This document shows, piece by piece, positions 34,160-43,367 of a stretch of 64,000 nt of DNA. The translations under genes and the position numbers were made by a program. Source of the DNA: Gammaproteobacteria bacterium. GTDB lineage: Bacteria > Pseudomonadota > Gammaproteobacteria > Coxiellales > Coxiellaceae. How positions within the stretch are numbered: position 1 is the stretch's first letter; every line of letters begins with the position of its first letter. The DNA lies in NCBI GenBank assembly GCA_023266215.1, contig JAHFRQ010000009.1, positions 1 to 64,000 on the forward strand. Reading direction: 5' to 3'. The notes beneath the pieces were generated by a model. That model had not been told where the DNA came from. It did no database searches and saw only the letters and a list, made by a program, of their open reading frames with translations.

Positions 34160-36358
34160 TTAATGTTTTAACTCTCTTGCTACAGTGGGTTCAGGTGCAA
34201 TGGCATTGAGCAATTTTTCAGTGCGTTCATAATATCCTTTTAATTCACTCCTAAAAGCGGCTTTAAATAAATCAGGGGAAGATGGATTTTTTAACTGTGA
34301 AGATACCTGTTCTTTAAGCATGCTTATTTCACTTGGCTTAAGATCAAAAACATAAAGTGCTTTTAATTTTAATAATAAATCAGATGATTCTGTATATTTT
34401 TTAATTTCTGTAACGCCTGTTTCATTTTTCTTTTTATTAGTATAATTTTCTAAATCAGAAATCAATTTTTCTAAAATCGGTTTGCTTTGAGAAAAGCGCT
34501 CGAATATTTTAGCGCTATTGAAATAATCAGATTCGATTTCTTGCCGGGCTAATTTCTCAGATTGATTGAGCAAAGTCCGTTGATTCAATACCGCATCCAT
34601 TTTTGGTTTTTTCTCATTAAATTCTGTCAATAGATGACTATAGTCATGATCAAATAGTTTTTGATTATCGCTATTAAAAACATTCTTCGCTGAGGCTTTT
34701 AATTCAGAAACTTCTAAACATACGTCCTGCAATTGATTAATCTCATCAATTAATTTAAATAAACCAGCATGAATGATCGGCTTTGGCAGAAAATCATATT
34801 GATCACCCAAAACCGTATCAAGCCACGCCCTATCTAAAACAGAGCTTAAATAACCTGATGTAATATAAGTTTTTAATTCATCTTTTATACTATCTCTAAA
34901 TATTTTAGCAGGATTATTGTCTGGTTGAGAATCATCGATGTCTTGCGAATCATCATCCCACGCATTAATAATTTTTCGTTGTTCTGGAAATGGTAATGCT
35001 AATAATTTTTCCAGCATAAATTTTTTAATTTCTTCAATCGCTAATTCTTGAACTGCTTCTGATGTTGGTGCGATTGAAACATCCGGATGGGATTTATTAA
35101 GTGCTTCAACAATTAGATTTCGAGTTCCACCCAAACAGGATTCGGGATTATTAGCCCTCGCCGGATAAGCTGTAACAATTTCAATTAATTTATCTAATAG
35201 AGCTTGTTTTCGCCCTGTAATAAATATATTGACGTCACCATTTCGTGGAAAATCATTTGGCAAAGCCTCTTTATCATGCGCGCCCATCCAAATTAAGGTA
35301 ATAATATCGCGTAAATGTAATTTGCTTCGTGTATGTAGCGTATTGCTTGAATCTTTTGAAATAAACGCAAAACCCTTTTCAATATTTTCTATCTGAGCTT
35401 TTGTAAATATTTTTGTATTTGATTTTTTAATCTCAGCAATGAATGTTGCTATTTCTTTTTTTACATTATCAAAAGAGGGTTTGGTTTTATTTTCATAGCG
35501 CTTTTTTAATTGTGCAATAGACTGATCCACTGTTCGCTCAACTTCAGGTCTATGTGTGTTTTGACCATGCTGATTAAACTGCCGGATATTTCTTTCGGCT
35601 GTTGTTTCTTCGGCTGGAATGATTTGATTTTGGATCGCAGGAGTGAGTGGATTATTTCTACGACCTTCCTGTTCGATTCGCTGTAATTCGATTCTATTTT
35701 CTAACAACTGGATAATTTCAGGATTATATGCTCTACCTACAGACGAACGCGCAACATAAAGAGCAGTTTCTGGATGGCGACGATCTAGATGGTCCGCTGT
35801 CTGATTTACATCAATTGCAAATGATCCATCATTATTTCGAAGATCTAGCAATAATTGAACCATAACAAGATCATTTCTTTTTACAGCTTCGATAAGAGGA
35901 GTAGAATTGCCGCCTGCATGCGCAATATCTAAAATACGATTTCCTCGATTATCGCGACAATTCACCAGAAGCTCTACGATTTGCCTAGCATGTTCCGTTT
36001 CAATACCTCTGCTTCTAAAGGCACTTCTAAAGGCGTATGCATCTAAAAAGTTCGCGAGTGTATTTCCACGATGTTGCGCATTAAGATCGATAATTGGATT
36101 ACCAGCTTGATTTTGAACGGCCAATATAGCCTAAAAAATACGCAACGCTTTCTCCGATGGCAACACACTGATTCCAGCCCAGTAAGTCGTATACAAAATG
36201 GCATTATTCTCAAAACCTTCGCCACCTAGCGCGTTGATATTAACAACAGGATTTCCATTTTCATCTCTTTGCTGGAGAATGCGGATTACTTTTTCAACAT
36301 CTCCGTTTTTAATTGCGTTTTGTAAATCTTTTCCTGTTGGGGAAAAAAAATGTCGCAT
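34160..36358 (-). pseudogene. Ankyrin-repeat protein gene interrupted by one in-frame TAG
   Basis: A frame starting at ATG 36358 (GAGG nine nt upstream) reads 75 codons to TAG at 36133-36131. The same frame then continues without another stop to 34160, another 656 codons. Both halves carry related ankyrin-like units: NGDVEKVIRILQQRDENGNP before the stop, AILAVQNQAGNPIIDLN straight after it, then LLVNCRDNRGNRILDIAH and VQLLLDLRNNDGSFAIDVN. The C-terminal two thirds are helical with coiled-coil character and no known domain. So one nonsense codon splits an ankyrin protein of about 732 residues. A TTG (36124) could restart the second part. Ankyrin proteins are common effectors in Legionellales. 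Confidence 0.8.
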
Positions 36359-36466
36359 ATTTAATACCTCACCCTAAACCGACCGCGTTAAGGTAAGTAT
36401 TAACCATTTTTAGGAATTCGCTCTATTTACGCGCTATCTGATTGATTTTTCGAAATATAACGCAGG

Positions 36467-37801
36467 TCAATTAAAAATCATCCTATCCATCCGATCCAGC
36501 CAGGTTTTTTTCACATTGATATCATCAACCCCAAGATCAGCGGGTGCAATAACAGTGCTGCCAATAATCGCGCGGCCCTTTTGGCCAAAAAAATTATCCG
36601 TATGAAGGCCCCAGACGGTTTGAAAAATATATATTCTCCCCGCCTTTTCACCAATATAAACAACGATATGTCCTGGCATGTGCAATAAAGTTAAAAAAGG
36701 AATGCCCTGCGCGATTATTAATTTTGATTTTTGAGCATGAGTTAAGTTTTTTAAATTAATTATTTGACCTGTATCAGCCTGTAAAGTAGAAGCACGCGGA
36801 AGCCATATTCCAAATGTGCTAAACAAATTCATGACAGTCAAAGAGCAATCACTATCGCGCGTCATCCCACCCCAACCATATTTTACGCCTAACATTGCAT
36901 TCATGATGGTTGCGATATTTTTTTGTGTGGCTTGCAGTGGAAATGTAACTGCTGAATTTATATTTATGCGGCCTAATTTAATCACCGCTCGCTGATTTGA
37001 ATTGGCAACGGCTATTAGAATAAAACCATGGCGAGTTTCTGGAAAAATCTGCCCTATATCTGCTCTAAATAGTGTATTGTTTTGATGATCTATAATAGGA
37101 ATTTTATTTTTAATCAATACAATATATTTTTTTGTTTCCCACTGATGAATAAATGGCTGATTTACTATTGCGAGCGTTGATGCTGGCACCCAGCCCTCAT
37201 CGTTGTGCGTAATAATATAGCACCATGCGCCATCGCGTGTTTTTTGAATAATTAATGCAGGAATATTCGCAGGCAATGAACTCACTTCTAGATTATCAAA
37301 CGGATAACCTTGTCCTGCCTGATTAAAATTACCAAATGAAGGCTGATACGTTGGCAAATCGCGAATATTCGTATTTCTAATCGTTATTGCTTTGTGATAA
37401 GCATTCGGAAAATTGTTGAGATTAATATTATCTGAAATAGCTTTAATCCAATCTTTAGAATTTGGCAAATGATTAATGCCATAACCTGGATTATTTTTAT
37501 AATTTTCAATAGTATGTTTAATCAAGTTTTTAAGCTCTTTCAGCTTTAAAAAATAATCTGCATTGTGATGTTTCCAAGGCGAAAAATACTGTTGTAAATA
37601 ATTTTGAGCCAATTTTTTTTGTGCTGAATTAGAAATCAATAGTTTATTTTGTGTTTCTGAATTAACAAATATTAATGCATTTTGAGAAATATTTTGAATA
37701 CTATAGGTAAAATTTTCTCGTGCTGTGTGTTTTGAGATATAAATAGAAGCTACTAGAATAAAAATAACTATAAAGCTTAATGTGATTATTTTTAGTTTCA
37801 T
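36467..37801 (-). CDS. SH3-domain NlpC/P60 (C40) peptidoglycan hydrolase
   Basis: From ATG 37801 the product is 444 residues. An N-terminal membrane segment or uncleaved signal (residues about 5-22) is followed by a helical region, two bacterial SH3-like segments (about 135-285; GAWCYIITHNDEGWVPAS) and a C-terminal NlpC/P60 domain. The catalytic Cys319 lies in RDSDCSLTVMNLF and the His378 in HMPGHIVVYIG. Such YkfC-type enzymes cut gamma-D-Glu-DAP bonds of cell wall peptides. The longer frame to 38032 runs into the neighbouring gene and lacks a ribosome binding site. An extended -10 (TGTTATACT) sits about 50 nt upstream. The 73 bp around its start occur again at 39243-39315. Confidence 0.88.
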   Translation of the reverse strand: MKLKIITLSFIVIFILVASIYISKHTARENFTYSIQNISQNALIFVNSETQNKLLISNSAQKKLAQNYLQQYFSPWKHHNADYFLKLKELKNLIKHTIENYKNNPGYGINHLPNSKDWIKAISDNINLNNFPNAYHKAITIRNTNIRDLPTYQPSFGNFNQAGQGYPFDNLEVSSLPANIPALIIQKTRDGAWCYIITHNDEGWVPASTLAIVNQPFIHQWETKKYIVLIKNKIPIIDHQNNTLFRADIGQIFPETRHGFILIAVANSNQRAVIKLGRININSAVTFPLQATQKNIATIMNAMLGVKYGWGGMTRDSDCSLTVMNLFSTFGIWLPRASTLQADTGQIINLKNLTHAQKSKLIIAQGIPFLTLLHMPGHIVVYIGEKAGRIYIFQTVWGLHTDNFFGQKGRAIIGSTVIAPADLGVDDINVKKTWLDRMDRMIFN

Positions 37802-37868
37802 GCTGAAAAACTCAACGACAAGATTACAACGAAGCCTGAACTTGTAGTATAACAGGGTTCTTATCAGC
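37796..37868. repeat. 73-bp direct repeat, copy 1 (promoter and start of the NlpC/P60 gene)
   Basis: This block covers the promoter, leader and ATG of the NlpC/P60 gene and is identical over 73 bp to 39243-39315, in the same orientation. Sequences diverge sharply on both sides. Confidence 0.9.
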
Positions 37869-37923
37869 TTCATTTCGTCGCCTACGGTTGCATTCCTTCT
37901 TTTACCTGCTGAGCCAGAAAATG

Positions 37924-38499
37924 TTAGTTTTGTTTTGGCATTTGAGCACAGCCGTTCAAGTTGCTGGCGCCGCTGTTCGCTGCCTTCATCGCTGCGGTAC
38001 AGTCGTTTTCTCTCGTGCTGACAACACCACACGTTTGTTGACCAACGTCAAAAAAAACCCAGCTACCCACATTCACACCAGACTTGCCGGCACAGCTTTT
38101 CAGACTTTTTAGATGAAGCACACTACTGCTGTCCACGTAAACACAACCCACGCCGCCATCATCTGTACAGGCTCTCTTTGAAGTATATAAGGTGTTGCAA
38201 CTATTGTTGTAATACCCAGGAGTACCGTTGAAGTCTCCATACGCTATAAGATCTTGGCACTTATCCAAGGTGGATATTTGCTCGTCTGTATACGGAACAG
38301 TAGCATCAGACGCTGAATTACTACCACTACTTGAATTACTACCCGAACAAAGTCCCGCTTTAATACACGTTGATGCAGGATCAACAGTGAAAGTCACTTG
38401 TCCTGCAAAACTGTGTGATGAAATTAACATTGCAGTTAGCAAACATAAAGTCAATGCAATGGGTTTTAAAAACAACACATTATTTTTTTTGTTGATCAT
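37924..38499 (-). CDS. Secreted cysteine-rich protein with serine-rich linker
   Basis: The 191-residue product has a clear signal peptide (residues 1 to about 32, ending SSHSFAG). A Ser/Asn/Gly linker (SGSNSSSGSNSASDA, about 53-67) follows, then a globular part with about ten cysteines that could form disulfides (DKCQDLIAYGDFNGTPGYYN, KRACTDDGGVGCVYVDSS). Ribosome binding site GAGGAG precedes ATG 38499. I recognise no family. It lies just upstream of the NlpC/P60 gene on the same strand, which has its own promoter. Export and disulfide bonding point to an envelope or extracellular role. Confidence 0.7.
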   Translation of the reverse strand: MINKKNNVLFLKPIALTLCLLTAMLISSHSFAGQVTFTVDPASTCIKAGLCSGSNSSSGSNSASDATVPYTDEQISTLDKCQDLIAYGDFNGTPGYYNNSCNTLYTSKRACTDDGGVGCVYVDSSSVLHLKSLKSCAGKSGVNVGSWVFFDVGQQTCGVVSTRENDCTAAMKAANSGASNLNGCAQMPKQN

Positions 38500-38691
38500 A
38501 ATCTCCTCGTTTTAGCCTCTATTTAACTTCCAGCTGCCTTAATAACAAATGTTTCGCGCTGTGCTTGCTAGTGAATCCCTTTGAGTCACATAGAAATTAT
38601 AGTATAAAAACTGATAATAAAATTAACTTGGTGTGTAATGTGTTGTTTTTCGCATGAGAATTCGTGGTTTTGCGCTGTAACTCATTGATTT
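38500..38691. other. Intergenic stretch with no recognised feature
   Basis: AT-rich DNA between the secreted Cys-rich protein gene and the inverted-repeat element. I see no open frame, hairpin or RNA gene that I can support. Confidence 0.6.
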
Positions 38692-39123
38692 AAAAAATAA
38701 CTGCCTTCTAACTTATTGCTCACCATTACCAATAGTACCGAAGCCCATCGCGGCAGCGTGGGCGTAAAGAAAAGAACAATAAAAACACAAACTACGGTAT
38801 TTCTTTTTTATTAAAATCTGTTATTTTTTATAAATGAAAAAAATAGATGAAACAAATCAAATTAAAATTAATAAGCTTGCTTGGGCTTATCTTATTACAT
38901 TTAGAACGTATAACAGCTGGAGCCATGGAGACAAAAGAACCAGCGTTGAAAGAAAGCCGATGTCGCTTTGATATGATAAAAAAGTATATGATGCTTATGA
39001 TATTGAGCTCTATAAAGCTTATTTTGACAGGTAAGTCATGTGTTTTATCGCGCCCACGCTGCCGCGATGGGCTTCGGTACTATTGATAATGGTGAGCAAT
39101 AAGTTAGAAGGCAGTTATTTTTT
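38692..39123. mobile_element. REP/RAYT-like element with 73-bp terminal inverted repeats
   Basis: Arms 38692-38764 and 39051-39123 are inverted copies with a single mismatch over 73 bp. Each begins AAAAAATAACTGCCTTCTAA and ends with a REP-like hairpin, GCCC(A)TCGC-GGCA-GCG-TGGGC. The 286-bp core holds remains of a REP-associated tyrosine transposase-like frame (38834-39034). No clear target duplication is seen. A lone copy of the hairpin at 59841-59860 supports a dispersed REP family. The element is now non-autonomous. Confidence 0.75.
38834..39034 (+). pseudogene. Remnant of a RAYT/IS200-like transposase
   Basis: A 67-codon frame reads KLAWAYLITFRTYNSWSHGD followed by KRTSVERKP. This resembles the N-terminus of REP-associated/IS200-type transposases (YLITFRTYGTWLHGDERGSV-like). 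It meets an in-frame TGA at 38969-38971, then continues KKVYDAYDIELYKAYFDR to TAA. The catalytic HxH and Tyr regions are missing, so it is an internally deleted relic. Another frame (38847-39086) is open but looks non-biological. The family call is from memory of the motif. Confidence 0.5.
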
Positions 39124-39203
39124 GAGCTGATTTATAAAATTTATGGGGATAGCTCAGCGCAAGCGCTCGGGTTCTGAAAGATGTGCGCCTACCTTTCCCC
39201 TTC

Positions 39204-39315
39204 GCTGGCACCTAGCCCTCATCGTGATGTTATTATTTTTATTTTCATGCTGAAAAACTCAACGACAAGATTACAACGAAGCCTGAACTTGTAGTATAAC
39301 AGGGTTCTTATCAGC
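39204..39315 (-). pseudogene. Deleted copy of the NlpC/P60 gene 5' region
   Basis: 39243-39315 is identical to the promoter and start of the NlpC/P60 gene (73 bp). Next to it, 39204-39225 matches internal codons of the same gene (37182-37203) at 21 of 22 positions. About 570 bp between the two are absent. The frame reads MKIKIITSR and then stops. It is therefore a duplicated gene start with a large internal deletion, located just beyond the inverted-repeat element. Confidence 0.75.
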
Positions 39316-39320
39316 GGCCG

Positions 39321-39443
39321 TTATGATTCTGTGTACGCCATGTCCTGGATTGCTGACATACTCACTTTTGATAAGAATTTTTTTATCTGCGCTTCTTCTT
39401 CGAATATGACCGCGTCAATTTTGACCCATAAAACACAGATCAC
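39321..39443 (-). CDS. Possible 40-residue peptide overlapping the truB stop
   Basis: A GTG at 39443 overlaps the truB stop as GTGA and has AAGGA eight nt upstream. The frame reads 40 codons, including DAVIFEEEAQIKKFLSKV, then TAA. Composition is protein-like, acidic then basic, and may be a gene fragment fused to the end of the operon. No family is recognised. Confidence 0.3.
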   Translation of the reverse strand: MICVLWVKIDAVIFEEEAQIKKFLSKVSMSAIQDMAYTES

Positions 39444-40330
39444 CTAACCATCCTTCTCGGTGTGATTCTACCCTCAATCACTTCACCTAAACCTGCAAAT
39501 TCGCGGTTTTGATGCAGCAATCTGATCATGCCAGGATTTTTTGCCTGCGCTGACATAATGGATTGGCCTTGTTTTAAGTAAAAAATCATTGTGGGTGTTA
39601 AAGTAGCTTCAGGTAAATGATTCACGGTGGTTTCAATCGGAATTAAATATTTTGCTAATTCTGCTGCGTCCGTATTTTCAAGTTGTTCAAGAGTAATCAT
39701 TTGATCTTCTGCGTATTCACCGACGGTTAATCTGCGTAATTGCGTTACATGCGCGCCACAATTTAATTTTTCGCCAACATCGTCTACTAATGTTCGAACA
39801 TAAGTGCCTTTGCTGCAGTGCACGATAAATTCAACAAAATGATTGTTCAATGAAACTACTTTAAGATTATAAATAGTAATAGGTCGACTTTCTCGCTCGA
39901 TCACAATACCTTGGCGCGCGTAAAAATAAAGTGGTTTTCCCTGATGCTTTAAAGCCGAAAACATAGAAGGAATTTGTGAAATATTTCCGCGGAATTGATC
40001 AAATGCTTTATTAATATCTTGAATATTAAAATCAGGAACTGTTTTGCTAGCCACAATTTCGCCTTCGGCATCGCTCGTTGTGGTGCGAATACCTAATTGC
40101 ATCGTGACAAAATATTTCTTATCCGTATCGAGTAAATATTGCGAAAACTTAGTGGCATCGCCAAAACAAATCGGCAACATACCTGTTGCTAATGGATCTA
40201 AACTGCCCGTGTGCCCTGCTTTTGCAGCAGAAAATAAACGCTTTACTTTTTGTAATGCTGAGTTTGAACTCAATCCGATAGGTTTATCTAATAATAAAAT
40301 ACCGTTGATATTTAAACGAGGTGCGCGCAT
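39440..40330 (-). CDS. truB: tRNA pseudouridine(55) synthase
   Basis: TruB makes pseudouridine 55 in the T loop of tRNAs. The 296-residue protein has the start NGILLLDKPIGLSSNSALQ, the catalytic loop GHTGSLDPLATGMLPICFG (Asp45), KKYFVTMQLGIRTTTSDAEG and the RNA-binding SKGTYVRTLVDDVGEKL. It is the last clear gene of the rimP-nusA-infB-rbfA-truB operon; rpsO and pnp, the usual next genes, are not here because an inserted repeat region follows. Confidence 0.96.
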   Translation of the reverse strand: MRAPRLNINGILLLDKPIGLSSNSALQKVKRLFSAAKAGHTGSLDPLATGMLPICFGDATKFSQYLLDTDKKYFVTMQLGIRTTTSDAEGEIVASKTVPDFNIQDINKAFDQFRGNISQIPSMFSALKHQGKPLYFYARQGIVIERESRPITIYNLKVVSLNNHFVEFIVHCSKGTYVRTLVDDVGEKLNCGAHVTQLRRLTVGEYAEDQMITLEQLENTDAAELAKYLIPIETTVNHLPEATLTPTMIFYLKQGQSIMSAQAKNPGMIRLLHQNREFAGLGEVIEGRITPRRMVR

Positions 40331-40339
40331 GTTTTAATC

Positions 40340-40684
40340 CTAGCAATCATCTAACAAACGCGAAATACGCTCAGCTTCAATACCGGCTTTATCGTAACGA
40401 AAAACTAATTTTGGCGTGTGACGCAGCTCAGTTTTTTTAGATAAATTAACGCGAAAAAAACCAGATGCTTTTTGAAAAGCCTGTTCTGCTTCTTTGATAG
40501 CCGCAGGCGTAATATCAGACAGTGAAAAATAAATGGTCGCAATACTAAAATCAGGCGGTAATTTTACATGCGTGATACTCACGTTTTTTAAACGTGGATC
40601 ATTAATGGATTTAATTAATAGATCAGCAATAATGCTTTGAATTAACTCTGCGACGCGTTGCGTGCGTTTGGATGGCGCTGACAA
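40340..40684 (-). CDS. rbfA: 30S ribosome-binding factor A
   Basis: The 114-residue protein is a KH-fold assembly factor for the 30S subunit and needed in the cold. It shows the RbfA pattern TQRVAELIQSIIADLL, INDPRLKNVSITHVKLP, ATIYFSLSD and LRHTPKLVFRYDKAGIEAER. It sits between infB and truB as in most gammaproteobacteria, with 9 nt to truB. A degenerate dispersed repeat fills the gap to infB. Confidence 0.95.
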   Translation of the reverse strand: MSAPSKRTQRVAELIQSIIADLLIKSINDPRLKNVSITHVKLPPDFSIATIYFSLSDITPAAIKEAEQAFQKASGFFRVNLSKKTELRHTPKLVFRYDKAGIEAERISRLLDDC

Positions 40685-40691
40685 ATCTAAA

Positions 40692-40726
40692 TTCCCCTCA
40701 CCCTCTCCCGAGTACGGAAGAGGGAA
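40692..40726. repeat. Dispersed GC-rich palindrome, degenerate copy 2
   Basis: TTCCCCTCACCCTCTCCCGA followed by GTACGG and AAGAGGGAA repeats the unit at 782-805 with some mismatches. It forms an imperfect hairpin in the gap between infB and rbfA. Confidence 0.65.
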
Positions 40727-40733
40727 TCAAAAG

Positions 40734-43307
40734 TTATAATTTCTTTTCCAGCTCAATTCTTTCAAAGCATTCGATTTGATCGCCGACTTTGACGTCGTTG
40801 TAATTTTTAACGCCGATACCACATTCTGTTCCGTGACGCACTTCGGCTGCATCTTCTTTAAAGCGTCTTAATGACTCTAATTCGCCTTTGTAAATCACCA
40901 CGTTGTCACGCAATACTCGAATCGGTAAATGACGTTTCATCGTACCTTCGATCGCCATACAACCTGCAATTGCGCCAAATTTTGATGAGCGGAAAACATC
41001 GCGCACTTGAGCCAGACCCACAATTTTTTCTTCAAATTGCGGCGCAAGCAATCCTGTCATCGCTGCTTTAATTTGATCCATTAAGTCGTAAATAATGCTG
41101 TAATAACGCAGATCAACTGATTCTCTCTCAACTAATGCGCGTGCCGTTGCATCTGCACGAACGTTAAATCCGATAATAACCGCGTTGGATGCCAATGCTA
41201 AATTGACATCGGATTCTGTGATGCCACCGACTGCGCCAGCAATAACGCATACCTTAACGCGTTTTGTTGATAATTTATTAAGCGAATCATTGATTGCTTC
41301 CAGCGAGCCTTGCACATCTGTTTTTAATACCACATTGAGAATGGCTTGTTCTTCTTCTCCAATATTGGCAAATAAATTTTCAAGGCGCATTGCATGTTGT
41401 TTTGCTAATTTGACATCGCGATATTTGCCTTGGCGTAAATTAGCAATTTCACGCGCTTTACGCTCATCTTGAACAACCATCGTGTCATCACCTGCAACAG
41501 GCGTTCCCGACAAACCTAATACTTCAACCGGAATAGAAGGCCCCGCTTCTGTAATTTGCGTGCCAATATCACTGATCATTGCACGAATACGACCATATTC
41601 TCTGCCGGCTAATAAAATATTACCTTTCTTCAATAGGCCGCCTGTTACTAAAACAGTTGCGACGGGACCGCGGCCTTTATCAAGACGCGATTCCAAAACA
41701 ACACCGGTCGCAAAGCCTTTATTCGCTGCTTTTAATTCCAATACTTCCGCTTGTAATAAAATGCGATCTAATAACTCATCAATTCCCTGACCTGTCTTTG
41801 CAGAAATGGCTTGGAACATGGTGTCGCCACCCCAATCATCTGAAACGACATTGTGCTGCGTTAATTCAGTTCTCACTCTATCAAGGTCAGCATCGCCTTT
41901 ATCTATTTTATTCACCGCAACAACGATCGGTACTTTCGCTGCGCGCGCATGATTAATTGCCTCGACTGTTTGTGGTTTCACGCCATCATCAGCTGCTACG
42001 ACTAGCACGACAATATCAGTACATTGCGCGCCGCGTGCACGCATCGCTGTAAATGCTTCGTGACCGGGTGTATCTAAAAAAGTAATCGTCCCTTTTGGCG
42101 TTGTCACATGATAAGCGCCGATATGCTGCGTAATACCACCTGCTTCACCAGCGGTTACTTTTGTGCGACGAATATAATCTAATAAAGACGTTTTACCATG
42201 ATCGACGTGACCCATAATGGTTACGACTGGCGGACGCGTTACTAATTCATGCTCTGTTGTTTCTGTGCGAACCAACAATGCTTCTTCGCGCGCATTTTCT
42301 TTCACCGCATGCGCTTTATGCCCCATTTCTTCAACGACTAACACAGCGGTGTCTTGATCCAACACTTGATTAATCGTCACCATTGCGCCCATTTTCATCA
42401 TAATTTTAATGACTTCAGCGGCTTTAATACTCATTTTTTGCGCTAATTCGCCAACGGTAATCGATTCTGGAACAGAGACGTCATGAATAACAGGTGCCAC
42501 TGGTTTTTCAAAGCTGTGTTCAATTTGTTTATTAGCGGCTTGTTTTGATTTGCGACGACGCGGTCTATAACCATAGCCTGAATCTTCTTCTGAATCATCA
42601 TCGCCCAGCGAAATATCAAAACGTTGTGGGCGCACATCATCACGTCGCAAGGCAGATTTTTTTCGGCCACCATCTCGCTCTCTGTCTTTTTCACTATCGC
42701 TATGACGACCATGCAACACTTTTCCGCCACGTTTTGGTTTTTCTGCCGTCGGTGCATTTTCAGGTGTTAATTGTGTTAATGGAGGACGCTTTTCGTGTCC
42801 GCGCTTTTCTGTTTTATGATGCTTTTGATCTGATGTATTTTTAATTTCTGTCTGAGAGATACTTGCCTGATCTGCTTCTGTTTTAATCTCTGATTTAATC
42901 TCTGATTCTGTTTTAATTTCTGCCGATTTTTTTTCTTGTGTAGAAGCACGAGGCAATTCAATTTCAGTAATAATTTTAGGCGGTGCAAATGAGCGCTTGG
43001 TTCTTACCTCAACGTTAACACTCTTTTTACCTTGCATCACAACGGTATTTTGTCGCGTTGGACGCGCAGCAGCAGTTGTTGCAGAGCTAAGCGAAATTTT
43101 TGCACGCGGCGCTGTTGCTTGCGATTCTGACGCGCTATCAACAGTACGGCGATTTTTCAAAAACAACAGTAATTTTCTTTTTTGCTCGTCCGAAACGGAT
43201 TGATTTTCATCCGCGACAGTCACGCCCGCTTCTTTTAGCTGATCTAACAGTTTTGCTGGTGTTGTTCGAACTAAGGTTGCTAACTGTTTGACTGTAACAT
43301 CTGCCAT
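40734..43307 (-). CDS. infB: Translation initiation factor IF-2
   Basis: IF-2 is the GTPase that brings initiator tRNA to the 30S subunit and promotes subunit joining. In the 857-residue protein the N-terminal IF2-N domain ([20 protein letters not shown]) is followed by a long charged low-complexity region (about 60-270, alternating Lys/Glu stretches). The G domain follows: G1 GHVDHGKT at 366-373, G3 DTPGHEAF, G4 NKID, then domains II-IV. Length is near E. coli IF2 (890). It lies between nusA and rbfA in the classic operon. Confidence 0.97.
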   Translation of the reverse strand: MADVTVKQLATLVRTTPAKLLDQLKEAGVTVADENQSVSDEQKRKLLLFLKNRRTVDSASESQATAPRAKISLSSATTAAARPTRQNTVVMQGKKSVNVEVRTKRSFAPPKIITEIELPRASTQEKKSAEIKTESEIKSEIKTEADQASISQTEIKNTSDQKHHKTEKRGHEKRPPLTQLTPENAPTAEKPKRGGKVLHGRHSDSEKDRERDGGRKKSALRRDDVRPQRFDISLGDDDSEEDSGYGYRPRRRKSKQAANKQIEHSFEKPVAPVIHDVSVPESITVGELAQKMSIKAAEVIKIMMKMGAMVTINQVLDQDTAVLVVEEMGHKAHAVKENAREEALLVRTETTEHELVTRPPVVTIMGHVDHGKTSLLDYIRRTKVTAGEAGGITQHIGAYHVTTPKGTITFLDTPGHEAFTAMRARGAQCTDIVVLVVAADDGVKPQTVEAINHARAAKVPIVVAVNKIDKGDADLDRVRTELTQHNVVSDDWGGDTMFQAISAKTGQGIDELLDRILLQAEVLELKAANKGFATGVVLESRLDKGRGPVATVLVTGGLLKKGNILLAGREYGRIRAMISDIGTQITEAGPSIPVEVLGLSGTPVAGDDTMVVQDERKAREIANLRQGKYRDVKLAKQHAMRLENLFANIGEEEQAILNVVLKTDVQGSLEAINDSLNKLSTKRVKVCVIAGAVGGITESDVNLALASNAVIIGFNVRADATARALVERESVDLRYYSIIYDLMDQIKAAMTGLLAPQFEEKIVGLAQVRDVFRSSKFGAIAGCMAIEGTMKRHLPIRVLRDNVVIYKGELESLRRFKEDAAEVRHGTECGIGVKNYNDVKVGDQIECFERIELEKKL

Positions 43308-43367
43308 ATTAATAAAATCCTCTGAAAAAAACTCTAACTCTCCCCCGCAAACGAGAGAGAGAACTTA

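Noticed and set aside
36043..36225. 60-codon minus-strand frame spanning the TAG of the ankyrin gene
   Set aside because: It is in another frame from the ankyrin units and has no ankyrin pattern; a shadow frame rather than a frameshift rescue.
38847..39086. 79-codon plus-strand frame inside the inverted-repeat element
   Set aside because: A different frame (38834-39034) carries the transposase-like residues, and this one runs on into the right arm; no homology pattern seen.
39145..39172. tRNA-like stretch GGGGATAGCTCAGCGCAAGC
   Set aside because: The start resembles a D arm, but no acceptor, anticodon or T arm pairing follows.
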